Positions 17,600-24,576 of a stretch of 64,000 nucleotides of DNA are shown here, piece by piece. The translations under genes and the position numbers were made by a program. Position 1 is the first letter of the stretch, and each line of letters starts with the position of its first letter. The notes beneath the pieces were generated by a model. That model searched no databases, was not told where the DNA came from, and was given only the letters and a program-made list of their open reading frames with translations. Source of the DNA: Altererythrobacter sp. Root672 (GTDB lineage Bacteria; Pseudomonadota; Alphaproteobacteria; Sphingomonadales; Sphingomonadaceae); the NCBI RefSeq assembly GCF_001427865.1, contig NZ_LMHH01000001.1, forward strand, positions 1 through 64,000, read 5' to 3'.

Positions 17600-17939
17600 C
17601 GACGCGACTGAGCAACACATCGGCGCTCGTGTTACGGAAGCTCGCGAGTATCTTGAGCTGTCAACGGCAGAGCTTGCCGACATGGTTGGTGTGGAAACGG
17701 CAGAGATCGAAGTGATCGAAGCCGGCCAAGCTCAGGTCAGCGCGGCGATGCTTGCCGAGATCGGCACGGCTTTAGGACGCGGCATCGAATTTTTCACGTG
17801 TGACGTGCCGGTTCAGAAGGCTGCCGAACGAACCGAGTTTCTGGCTCGAGCAGCTGAAACATTATCGGACCAAGACATGGGCGAACTGCAACGCTTCGCG
17901 ACCTATCTCAGATTTCGGTCGGAAAGCGCTGCTGCTTGA
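17592..17939 (+). CDS. XRE-type HTH protein paired with an ImmA-like peptidase
   Basis: A 115-residue protein from the ATG at 17592 (MPNDATEQH). The helix-turn-helix covers about residues 10-65 (ARVTEAREYLELSTAELADMVGVETAEIEVIEAGQAQVSAAMLAEIGTAL), and a helical tail follows (AAETLSDQDMGELQRFATYL). In characterised pairs such as ImmR-ImmA of ICEBs1 and DdrO-IrrE of Deinococcus, the HTH protein is a repressor cleaved by the neighbouring zinc peptidase. The same is likely here because the next gene is such a peptidase and overlaps this one by four bases. Confidence 0.82.
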   Translation: MPNDATEQHIGARVTEAREYLELSTAELADMVGVETAEIEVIEAGQAQVSAAMLAEIGTALGRGIEFFTCDVPVQKAAERTEFLARAAETLSDQDMGELQRFATYLRFRSESAAA

Positions 17940-18973
17940 TTGAGCCGATTAGGCAAGCGCGCCTAAAAGGCGCAAGAGCTGCAGAACGTATCCAGCGAAT
18001 TCTCGAAGTTCGGCAGCGTATTATGGCCACGCATGAGTGTGTCGACGTGTTCGATGCGCTCGCGTGGTTAGATGTCCGCGTGGTATTCAAGCCGTTGGAC
18101 GGCCTGCTGGGCGCCTATATCCGGGGAGATCAACCCGGAGTGATGATTAGCACTAAGCGGCCTCTTTCGGTGCAGCGCTTCACTGCTGCGCATGAACTGG
18201 GGCACGCCGTCCTCGCTCATGAGCCGAGCCTGGACAGCCCAAACGTGCTCCGCAGAGCGGCATACAATTTGAAGACCCCAAAGATATCGGGTTTTGCATC
18301 CTATCTACAAGAGATCGAAGCCGATGCCTTCGCAGGCTCCTTCCTTCTGCCAAATTGGCTTATCAGCCATCACGCTCGAAAACACGGATGGTCTCGCGGC
18401 GATCTATCCAATGAAGATACCGTATATCAGTTGGCTCTTCGATGCGGCGCAAGCTACCAGGCAACCGTCTGGGCCCTCGAACGCAACGGCATCATCGATG
18501 AGCAAGCTCGAGGGTGGCTCCTAAATGTGCAGCCTAAACAGATCAAACACCGCATCGGTCATGTCGCCGGGGCGGCCGAAACCCGTAATGACGCTTGGGT
18601 CTTGAACGAAGGCGACGGTGGGGCCGATATAGCCATTAACGTCGGTGACACAGTCACCATAGCGCTCGCTCAGCAGGCGGGCGCCGGCTATTTATGGCTT
18701 CCCAAAGCCCCGCCGCCGAGCGTTCTGACTAAGCTCGACACCATGGTTCTCGTCGAGTCGGATTGTATTGGCGCCCCTTCAATGAAACGAAATTTCTATC
18801 GCGCTGAAGAACAAGGCGTCGGGAGCTTGGCGTTTGAGCACAAACGCCCGTGGGAAAGCGCTTCGCATGAGGAAGTTGCCTTTCATCTTTCTATTACGAC
18901 GCCCGAGCAAGGATTGTCCCGAGCCAATCGAGCGCGACTGGTGCAGAGCCGTCGTGACTTGAATGCCAGCTGA
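17936..18973 (+). CDS. ImmA/IrrE-like zinc peptidase fused to a chagasin-like (I42) inhibitor domain
   Basis: 345 residues from a TTG overlapping the upstream stop; an ATG at 18023 would give a shorter form. The N-terminal domain is an ImmA/IrrE (M78) peptidase: TAAHELGH puts HExxH at His86-His90, and EADAFAGSFLLP (Glu128) supplies the third zinc ligand. The C-terminal domain (about 225-322) matches the chagasin/I42 family of inhibitors of papain-like proteases: VGDTVTIAL, then the three binding loops AGAGY (248-252), GVGS (294-297) and RPW (304-306). The very next gene encodes a papain-like protease, so the domain probably restrains it. I know of no described system with this fusion. Confidence 0.8.
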   Translation: MIEPIRQARLKGARAAERIQRILEVRQRIMATHECVDVFDALAWLDVRVVFKPLDGLLGAYIRGDQPGVMISTKRPLSVQRFTAAHELGHAVLAHEPSLDSPNVLRRAAYNLKTPKISGFASYLQEIEADAFAGSFLLPNWLISHHARKHGWSRGDLSNEDTVYQLALRCGASYQATVWALERNGIIDEQARGWLLNVQPKQIKHRIGHVAGAAETRNDAWVLNEGDGGADIAINVGDTVTIALAQQAGAGYLWLPKAPPPSVLTKLDTMVLVESDCIGAPSMKRNFYRAEEQGVGSLAFEHKRPWESASHEEVAFHLSITTPEQGLSRANRARLVQSRRDLNAS

Positions 18974-19574
18974 CGAGCAGGAGCTTCGAATTGATCTGGG
19001 GGAAGCGAGGAACCAGGGGCCGCGCCCCACTTGTCTTTCCTTTTCTCTCAGTGAAATTCATCGATCGGCGATTAGTCTCGGTGAGCTGCTTTCGCCTGAA
19101 TCCCTTCACCGCCGAGCGACGCAGCGTGCACGGAAGCCTGCAGAAGTTGGATTAACAATTCTCGAAGCCACGGAGAGCTTAGCGCAAGACGGCCAGACGA
19201 CCGAGACAGCTTGGCCCTATAATGTCGACGCCCCTGTTCAACATGCTTGTGTATACTATCAATCGAATGCGGTCGCTCTATCCTTTTCGGCCAAAACCGT
19301 ATTCGATGCGCTAAAGGATGGAAGGCCGATCATCTTAGTCATTGACGTGGACATACCATTTTTTAGCTGCAACGGTGTCACACCCCTTGTCCCTTTGAAC
19401 GGTTCCCAAATACAAGGAAGACACGCTGTAGTTATCTGTGGATTTCGAACATCGGCGGGGAAAGCCGAGTATTTGATCAAGAATTCTTGGGGTGGGGCTT
19501 GGGGTGAGCACGGCCATGCCTGGCTGACCACAGAATATGTCTTGGGACGAACACCCCAACTGATACGGATTTGA
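18963..19574 (+). CDS. Papain-like (C1) cysteine protease without propeptide
   Basis: A 203-residue protein whose ATG lies 11 bases inside the preceding gene. The papain catalytic set is present: oxyanion Gln18 in RNQGPRPTCLSFS, nucleophile Cys24, His154 in GRHAVVICGF, and Asn174 in YLIKNSWGGAWGEHGHAWL. There is no signal peptide and no inhibitory propeptide, so the enzyme is expected in the cytoplasm already in mature form. Inhibition is probably supplied by the I42 domain of the upstream protein. It may be the toxic effector of the operon; the substrate is unknown. Confidence 0.85.
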   Translation: MPADEQELRIDLGEARNQGPRPTCLSFSLSEIHRSAISLGELLSPESLHRRATQRARKPAEVGLTILEATESLAQDGQTTETAWPYNVDAPVQHACVYYQSNAVALSFSAKTVFDALKDGRPIILVIDVDIPFFSCNGVTPLVPLNGSQIQGRHAVVICGFRTSAGKAEYLIKNSWGGAWGEHGHAWLTTEYVLGRTPQLIRI

Positions 19575-19580
19575 TCACCT

Positions 19581-20402
19581 ATGACGAACTATCTTGTGCT
19601 GGCGGAGGCTCCGTCAGCAGTTGCGGCATGGCTTCAAGCGACCCGTGCGCTTCAGGAAGTCCCCAAACCGGTTTACAATCTCGTCTATTCGGTCTTGTCG
19701 CCGGCCGAGATGCGCCCAGTCGACCATGCCGTTGTAAAGCTATTCAACAAATTTGCGCTGGAGCACCAATTTCATCCGACGGACACCGTCGCGAACACGA
19801 TATTTCCTCTAGATACCTATCGCGCAAACGTCGCCGATCGGGCAGCGTTCTACAAAGCCTATCACGACACTGTGCTTCCCAAAGTGCGGAAGGCTTGGGG
19901 CACATATTTCGAGCGTCTAACCATCCGCCGCAACCACGATGGTACGCCGATGATAAGGGGGAACGCGTTGCTCAACCCTCTTGAGATTCTCATCGAGAAG
20001 CTGAAACGGCGGGTTGAAGATCCGCCGAAGACAACCACGCACTACGAGATTTCGCCGGGTGACATTGCTCTCGAAATTGCGACCTACAATCCGCTTCATG
20101 ATTGTAGTTACCAGATCGGTGGCCCCTGCCTCAGCCACGTCTCATTCAAAATCGATCGCGACGACGTGCTTCGGCTGACGGCGCTCTACCGTTCCCACTG
20201 GTATATCGAGCGCGCTCTGGGAAACCTCATCGGACTGGCGCGTCTGCAATGGTTCGTGGCCAATGCTGCGGGTGCCAAGGTGGGCCCGCTCACGATTATC
20301 GCTGCTGAAGCCGTGCTTGATCTCAGCGGAAAGCACCGGAATGTTTCCGGAACCAAGGCGATGCTCGAAGAATGTTGGTCAGCGGGCAACACGGCAGCCT
20401 AA
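19581..20402 (+). CDS. Thymidylate-synthase-like protein
   Basis: A 273-residue protein six bases after the protease gene. The C-terminal half follows the thymidylate synthase order: GGPC (Cys183, the nucleophile position), LTALYRSH (Arg204, the phosphate-binding Arg of QRS), and ALGNLIGLARL (Asn215, where thymidylate synthase uses Asn to recognise dUMP). The His after the Cys in the usual PCH and the Asp of the usual RSxD are missing. The N-terminal half is divergent. Relatives include phage dCMP and dUMP hydroxymethylases. It could make thymidylate or a modified base, or it could bind nucleotides as a sensor. Its stop overlaps the stop of the convergent UDG-like gene. Confidence 0.7.
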   Translation: MTNYLVLAEAPSAVAAWLQATRALQEVPKPVYNLVYSVLSPAEMRPVDHAVVKLFNKFALEHQFHPTDTVANTIFPLDTYRANVADRAAFYKAYHDTVLPKVRKAWGTYFERLTIRRNHDGTPMIRGNALLNPLEILIEKLKRRVEDPPKTTTHYEISPGDIALEIATYNPLHDCSYQIGGPCLSHVSFKIDRDDVLRLTALYRSHWYIERALGNLIGLARLQWFVANAAGAKVGPLTIIAAEAVLDLSGKHRNVSGTKAMLEECWSAGNTAA

Positions 20403-21073
20403 AGTAGCTTGGGTTCAGCAGCCTGTCGAACCGAAGGCCTGAGATCATGGATTCGCTCCATTGTCTCGATAAATTCTCGCTGGCCGCCATAGCTTGGATG
20501 ACGCGCGGTCTCATGCTTGAAACCCAGATCAGCTAAAGCCTTCGAGGCGTCATTGCCGATGGCGATCAGCTTAGGGCTATCGAAGCGTTCGACCAAAGCC
20601 TCGATCGTCCAGGCAGTTTCACGCCGTTCTCGCGCCGTATGCGCGCGATTTGTGAAAGGCGCCTCCGGCTCGTGAGGATGGAACGGAAATGCGTTCCACA
20701 ACATCGGCGGCCGAGGCAATCGATGGATGAGAGACCAAATGACCGCGGCCGTGCGCTCCGCAACAGGCGACCCGTGAGTTGCCTTTGCGATCCTCAAGAC
20801 CCTGTTTGAAGCGCAGACCACGGAAAACATGGCCACTTCGTCCGTAAGCGCCAGCCCTGTCCGCCTTCCGCCGCGATATCCCAGATCACGTCCGAACCAG
20901 ATGCTGTCGACCTTCATTGCATGTCGAGCGCTGAGGACGGTTTCAAGATTTCGCCGGCGGATCAGCGCCGCATCGTCCAGATCATGCACATCGCAGTGAT
21001 GGCGATACGGGTTGAAGACGTTTGAAATCTCCACCTCGGCGAGACGATCGACGAATGTTCGTTCCCAGCTCAT
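20399..21073 (-). CDS. Uracil-DNA-glycosylase-like protein
   Basis: A 224-residue protein. It shows the UDG-superfamily order: IWFGRDLGYRGGRRTGLAL (58-75, like the active-site and uracil-binding loop), LWNAFPFHPHE (125-135, like the Asn-containing base-recognition strand), and AIGNDASKALADLG followed by ARHPSYGG (His192-Pro-Ser, the minor-groove-intercalating HPS motif). Such enzymes excise uracil or other abnormal bases. Together with a thymidylate-synthase-like and a MazG-like neighbour, it may act on a particular modified base. Its start overlaps the stop of the MazG-like gene by four bases (ATGA), so the two are cotranscribed. Confidence 0.72.
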   Translation of the reverse strand: MSWERTFVDRLAEVEISNVFNPYRHHCDVHDLDDAALIRRRNLETVLSARHAMKVDSIWFGRDLGYRGGRRTGLALTDEVAMFSVVCASNRVLRIAKATHGSPVAERTAAVIWSLIHRLPRPPMLWNAFPFHPHEPEAPFTNRAHTARERRETAWTIEALVERFDSPKLIAIGNDASKALADLGFKHETARHPSYGGQREFIETMERIHDLRPSVRQAAEPKLL

Positions 21074-22218
21074 CTGTCATCGTCCAAGGGTTCGAAAGAG
21101 ATATCTCGCTTCGAGAGATCGAGCGTAACGCGACCACGTCGCCTCTCTATTAATTCACGAAACACCTCATAACCGCGAAGAATTGCTTTCTCCCAAGCCC
21201 AGAAAGGCTGATCTTCAACCTCATAACCTTTGACGAATTCTTTTATCGTCGACAAAATACGGTAATCTACTCCTGTAGACGAGTTAAAAAAGTGTGGCTT
21301 TGCGTGATTGAAGATGAAAGTTGATATACCTTCTTCAATCAAGATGGCTCTTGCGCCATCCTGATTTTCATCAAGTATTGGATAACTCTTTCGTTTGACC
21401 TTCAGGAGGGCGCGAAGAACTGGCGACCATCCCAAAACCGCCCCGTAGGCGAGATGGAAGACGTCGTGAAAGCGGTAGTCATCGCTCTCCTCTATGTTGT
21501 CCGTCAGAGGGTCGCCGATCTTGATGGTGAAGGCAGATTGGACCACCACCGTCTTGCTTCCGACTTTGATTTCGCGAAACTCCACTGGAAGAAAGGCTGG
21601 AATTCGCTCGTCTCGACTGATCGATTTTCCATCTGGGCCCGGCCTCTCGTCGTAGAGCGGAAGATGCTTCCGACTGATCGGAAATCGCGAGAGGCTTTTG
21701 CCGATGTTGTGCTGGATCGGCGCTTCCAAGCCGATGTCCGCTGATCGAAACGCGACGAGAGCGGCACGCAATGCTGAGACGGCAAGCTCAAACAGTTGAC
21801 TCTGATCACCGCCTCCATCGGCGTGCGCCGCAAGTGTTCCTGCACGTTCTCCAGCGAAGAGCCAGGGATCGTGACCGCTGGTCGGCAGCTTGCCCATCAA
21901 CGCTTCGACCGCGGCGAAAGTATAATCTTCCGTAATCGGAGCATCGAAGACGAAAGACAGTAGCTTGCTGAATGGCCAGTCGAGGGTCAGCGAGAGAGCG
22001 GCGAAATACCAAAGCAAGTCTCCTGCTTCTTCCACCACTGTATTCCGGAATGACGTATAAGAAGGTCCTTCCCGGACGCCTTTCTTGATTTCGCTCATCA
22101 AAGAGCCGAGCTCTCCAAAGACGCCCAAAACAGCGATCCGCAACTTGTCGGACTCGGGCCGACGATCCGTTCGAACGACCTGCGCGGTGAAATCTTTTAC
22201 GGTGGGGCGTTTGAGCAT
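21070..22218 (-). CDS. MazG-like nucleotide pyrophosphohydrolase with long C-terminal domain
   Basis: 382 residues from the ATG at 22218 (MLKRPTVKDF); a GTG at 22290 behind GGAGGGG is an alternative that adds 24 residues. Residues 25-80 are a MazG-type all-alpha NTP pyrophosphatase core: FGELGSLMSEIKKG and VVEEAGDLLWYFAALS give Glu36, Glu43, Glu63/64 and Asp67 as metal ligands. The following 300 residues include YRFHDVFHLAYGAVLGWSPVLRALLK, with two conserved-looking His and an Asp, and EGISTFIFNHAK, suggesting a second helical, possibly HD- or metal-dependent domain. It likely hydrolyses a particular (d)NTP. It is the rightmost gene of the island. Confidence 0.75.
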   Translation of the reverse strand: MLKRPTVKDFTAQVVRTDRRPESDKLRIAVLGVFGELGSLMSEIKKGVREGPSYTSFRNTVVEEAGDLLWYFAALSLTLDWPFSKLLSFVFDAPITEDYTFAAVEALMGKLPTSGHDPWLFAGERAGTLAAHADGGGDQSQLFELAVSALRAALVAFRSADIGLEAPIQHNIGKSLSRFPISRKHLPLYDERPGPDGKSISRDERIPAFLPVEFREIKVGSKTVVVQSAFTIKIGDPLTDNIEESDDYRFHDVFHLAYGAVLGWSPVLRALLKVKRKSYPILDENQDGARAILIEEGISTFIFNHAKPHFFNSSTGVDYRILSTIKEFVKGYEVEDQPFWAWEKAILRGYEVFRELIERRRGRVTLDLSKRDISFEPLDDDR

Positions 22219-22632
22219 GAAAATTGATCTATCGACCGCCTTTGGTTCTGTGAAGACCGCCTTTGCATATGCTGCAGCCGACGAACGCACCCCCCTCCAG
22301 GACGCCCCTATTCCTCAAGGAGGGTTGCTGAACGGATGGCAGCTAGCCGGAAGCGAAAATTCACGATTAAACGTCCGAGATGTCGGCGGCCTCTGACCGG
22401 GTCATTGTTTTTGCCCAAATGTCCGCTTTTCCGATTCGTCTATCTGAAACCGGACTGACAAAAGACGGCCCTTTTTGGCCATAAAGTCCCGGGCGTTGGT
22501 TTAGCCTCGCAAACTCGTCAGGGTCAGCGCCTCAAGTACTCCAAACATGGTACAGCCATTTCCCTACCCAAAGCGCCCCAAGCAGGACCCAAGCCCCACA
22601 CCCAGCCGAAAGCACGTTCAGCAGGAAGTTTC
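22219..22632. other. Intergenic right end of the island
   Basis: About 410 bp between the MazG-like gene and the right attachment repeat hold no gene I can support. The last 30-40 bases before the repeat (from about 22598) resemble the sequence beside the left copy (CAGCCGAAAGC, GCAGGA, TTT in the same order), so the attachment region shows diverged similarity beyond the 66 identical bases. Confidence 0.5.
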
Positions 22633-22698
22633 CAGATTGCCTAGGGAAAGAGGTGGTGCCGCTTACGTGACTCGAACACGTGACCCCATCATTACGAA
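22633..22698 (-). repeat. attR: right copy of the 66-bp direct repeat
   Basis: Identical to 2684-2749. It forms the 3' half of the intact tRNA-Thr gene plus 21 bases downstream. The island supplied this copy, so the tRNA stays functional after integration. Confidence 0.92.
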
Positions 22699-22729
22699 TG
22701 ATGTGCTCTACCAACTGAGCTAAAGCGGC
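22654..22729 (-). tRNA. tRNA-Thr (anticodon CGT)
   Basis: Read on the minus strand the gene starts GCCGCTT, has the D arm GCTCAGTTGGTAGAGC, an anticodon stem CATCA/TGATG around the loop TTCGTAA (anticodon CGT, reading ACG, threonine), the T arm ACGTG TTCGAGT CACGT, acceptor strand AAGCGGC, discriminator A and encoded CCA. All stems pair perfectly. It is the integration target of the island. Confidence 0.95.
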
Positions 22730-22814
22730 ACTGCGGCGGGCCCTTATCGGCCTTGGGCCTGCCCTGCAATGCCTGAGATTGCAGAGCCCGCCGGAAATTG
22801 AGGTGGGGCCCTTC

Positions 22815-24287
22815 CTACTCCGCGGCTTCGGCCTGCCCGGCAGCGGCGACGGCGGCATCGTCGCTGAGGTGAGCGCCTTGCTGGCGCAGGATGGAGCGGA
22901 CCTCGTTTACGTCGACCTGCCTTGGCTGCACGCCGCGATTGGCGGCAACGGCCGCGCCGACGCCGGCGGCGTGGCCGGTGAGCCAGCATTGCGGGATCTC
23001 GCGCATGAAGCCGTGGCTGTTGGCATCGCAACTGATGTGCCGGCCTGCCGCCAGGAGCCCGTCCAGGGCCCGCGGCACGAGGCTGCCGTACGGTACCGAG
23101 ACCACCGGGAACTTCGGGCTGATCGAAGGGCTGATCCCCACCTCGTCTGCCGCTGCGGTGCCGTCGCTCCAGTTCTTGCGCTCGATGCGGCCGATGCCGG
23201 CGAGGCGACGCGTATGGCGCACGCCGAGCTGGCTCGCGCTTTGCAGGCTATAGACCGCCTCGAACCCCGGCGCGTGGCGGCGGAAGAACTGGCAGTGGCC
23301 TTCCATCAGGCGGTGGCTGCGGATCTCGACCTCGGTCATGTCATCGACGTCGAGCGCCGAGAGACCGGATTGCCGCGGGCCGAGGAACAGCGCGATGTCT
23401 TTGCGCCAGGAGACATAGGGCGTCTGGAAGAAGCCGAGTTCGTTGCGGCCCCGATCCATGAACTCGCGCAGCTGGTCCGGGTTGTGGACCTTCCAGTCGA
23501 TCCAGCGGTCCATGTCGACGCCGCCGAGGACCCAGCCCGTGTTCATCGAATGGTGGACGTCGCCCTCCTCGATGTCGGTATCGAACTCGGCCCCAGCGCG
23601 GGCGAACATGTCGCCGTCACCGGTGGTGTCGACCACGACTTTGGCGAGGATCGCGTTGCGGCCGCCCTTCGATTCGAAGATCACGCCCTTGGCCGCGCCA
23701 TTCTCCACCAGCGGCCGCGCGGCCCAGGCGTGGAACACCATGCGCACGCCGGCCTGGAGCAGCATCTCCTGGTTGTTGAGCTTCATCCGCTCCGGATCGA
23801 GCGTCGGGGCCCACTGGACGATCCCGTGGAACGCCGTGGTACGTTGGCCCCAATAGGCAAACTTGGCCGGATCCTGCGAACCCCAGTCCGATTGCGGCGG
23901 ACCGGCGACCGCTTCGGGCGGCATGCGGTCGATAAACTCGCGCGCGAAGCCCTGGATCACGTGGTTGCCCTGCCAGTCGGTCATGCGGTCGATCCACATG
24001 ACGAGGCCGCCGGTGGAAAGCCCGCCGAGGCAGTTGTAGCGTTCGACCAGGGTCACGTCGGCGCCTGCCTTGGCTGCCGCCCAGGCCGCGGCGCAGCCCG
24101 CCGGGCCGCCGCCGATCACAACCACGTCGCACTGGTGATAGATGTCGATCTCGCGCGCATCTTCGCGCACCGTCCCGCCCTTGCGCGGCGGAGGAAGACT
24201 GCGGCCCGAGCTTTCGAACACGTCGGAGCCCAGGAAGCGGTCCTCGCTGTGCCCGGCAATCCGCTGCATCTTCACTTCGTCGGCCAT
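22815..24287 (-). CDS. FAD-dependent oxidoreductase
   Basis: A 490-residue flavoprotein. After about 50 N-terminal residues comes the dinucleotide-binding motif CDVVVIGGGPAGCAAAWAA (GGGPAG at 59-64) with the FAD-ribose strand ADVTLVERYNCLGG. Further conserved parts are VVDTTGDGDMFARAG and the C-terminal FAD loop GLLAAGRHISCDANSHGFMREIPQCWLTGHAAGVGAA. This matches the FAD_oxidored type of uncharacterised flavoenzymes. No signal peptide is visible. It is a single gene next to tRNA-Thr; the substrate is unknown. A second long reading frame on the opposite strand is a codon-bias shadow. Confidence 0.88.
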   Translation of the reverse strand: MADEVKMQRIAGHSEDRFLGSDVFESSGRSLPPPRKGGTVREDAREIDIYHQCDVVVIGGGPAGCAAAWAAAKAGADVTLVERYNCLGGLSTGGLVMWIDRMTDWQGNHVIQGFAREFIDRMPPEAVAGPPQSDWGSQDPAKFAYWGQRTTAFHGIVQWAPTLDPERMKLNNQEMLLQAGVRMVFHAWAARPLVENGAAKGVIFESKGGRNAILAKVVVDTTGDGDMFARAGAEFDTDIEEGDVHHSMNTGWVLGGVDMDRWIDWKVHNPDQLREFMDRGRNELGFFQTPYVSWRKDIALFLGPRQSGLSALDVDDMTEVEIRSHRLMEGHCQFFRRHAPGFEAVYSLQSASQLGVRHTRRLAGIGRIERKNWSDGTAAADEVGISPSISPKFPVVSVPYGSLVPRALDGLLAAGRHISCDANSHGFMREIPQCWLTGHAAGVGAAVAANRGVQPRQVDVNEVRSILRQQGAHLSDDAAVAAAGQAEAAE

Positions 24288-24398
24288 CGCATCCTCACCT
24301 ATTTCGATAGCTCGCTAATCATTATCTGACCTCGCGGCAAGCCAAGGGTCGAATGTCCGTTGCGCCCCCGCCACCCTTTCGCTAGTGGCGCCCGTTCC

Positions 24399-24472
24399 GG
24401 CCCGATGGCGGAGTGGTTACGCAGAGGACTGCAAATCCTTGCACGCCGGTTCGATTCCGGCTCGGGCCTCCA
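24399..24472 (+). tRNA. tRNA-Cys (anticodon GCA)
   Basis: GGCCCGA pairs with TCGGGCC as acceptor stem. The anticodon stem AGGA/TCCT encloses CTGCAAA (anticodon GCA, cysteine). The T arm GCCGG TTCGATT CCGGC follows, with discriminator T and encoded CCA. Confidence 0.93.
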
Positions 24473-24576
24473 CTCTCACAATTCAACATTTGCGCCCGCC
24501 ACCGGCGAGCGGTCTTGGCGCGCGCCTGCGATCAGCCTACTTTACTGTCAAACGGCAAAGTGAGTGGGAGAGGATC

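Larger units (their letters stand above)
2684..22698. mobile_element. Genomic island integrated in tRNA-Thr(CGT)
   Basis: About 20 kb is bounded by a 66-bp perfect direct repeat whose right copy is part of an intact tRNA-Thr gene, the classic footprint of tyrosine-recombinase integration into a tRNA 3' end. The content is accessory: serine and tyrosine recombinases, ParB-like proteins, a VapE-type helicase, XRE regulators, a nuclease, and a protease/nucleotide-enzyme cluster. Several parts are clearly more AT-rich than the flanking chromosome. The tyrosine integrase lies in the middle, more than 8 kb from either end, so the island is probably a composite built from several insertions. No structural phage genes and no conjugation genes are visible. 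Confidence 0.85.

Noticed and set aside
19571-19984. 137-codon plus-strand frame at the start of the TS-like gene
   Set aside because: Out of frame with the conserved TS-like protein and Ser/Arg-rich like a shadow.
3000-22000. CRISPR array or conjugation genes on the island
   Set aside because: No regularly spaced repeats, no Cas-like protein and no relaxase or T4SS gene seen.
22779-24329. Long plus-strand reading frame (516 codons) over the FAD oxidoreductase
   Set aside because: It is antisense to a gene with clear FAD-binding motifs, is rich in Arg/His/Ala/Asp as expected for GC-rich shadow frames, and has no recognisable domain.
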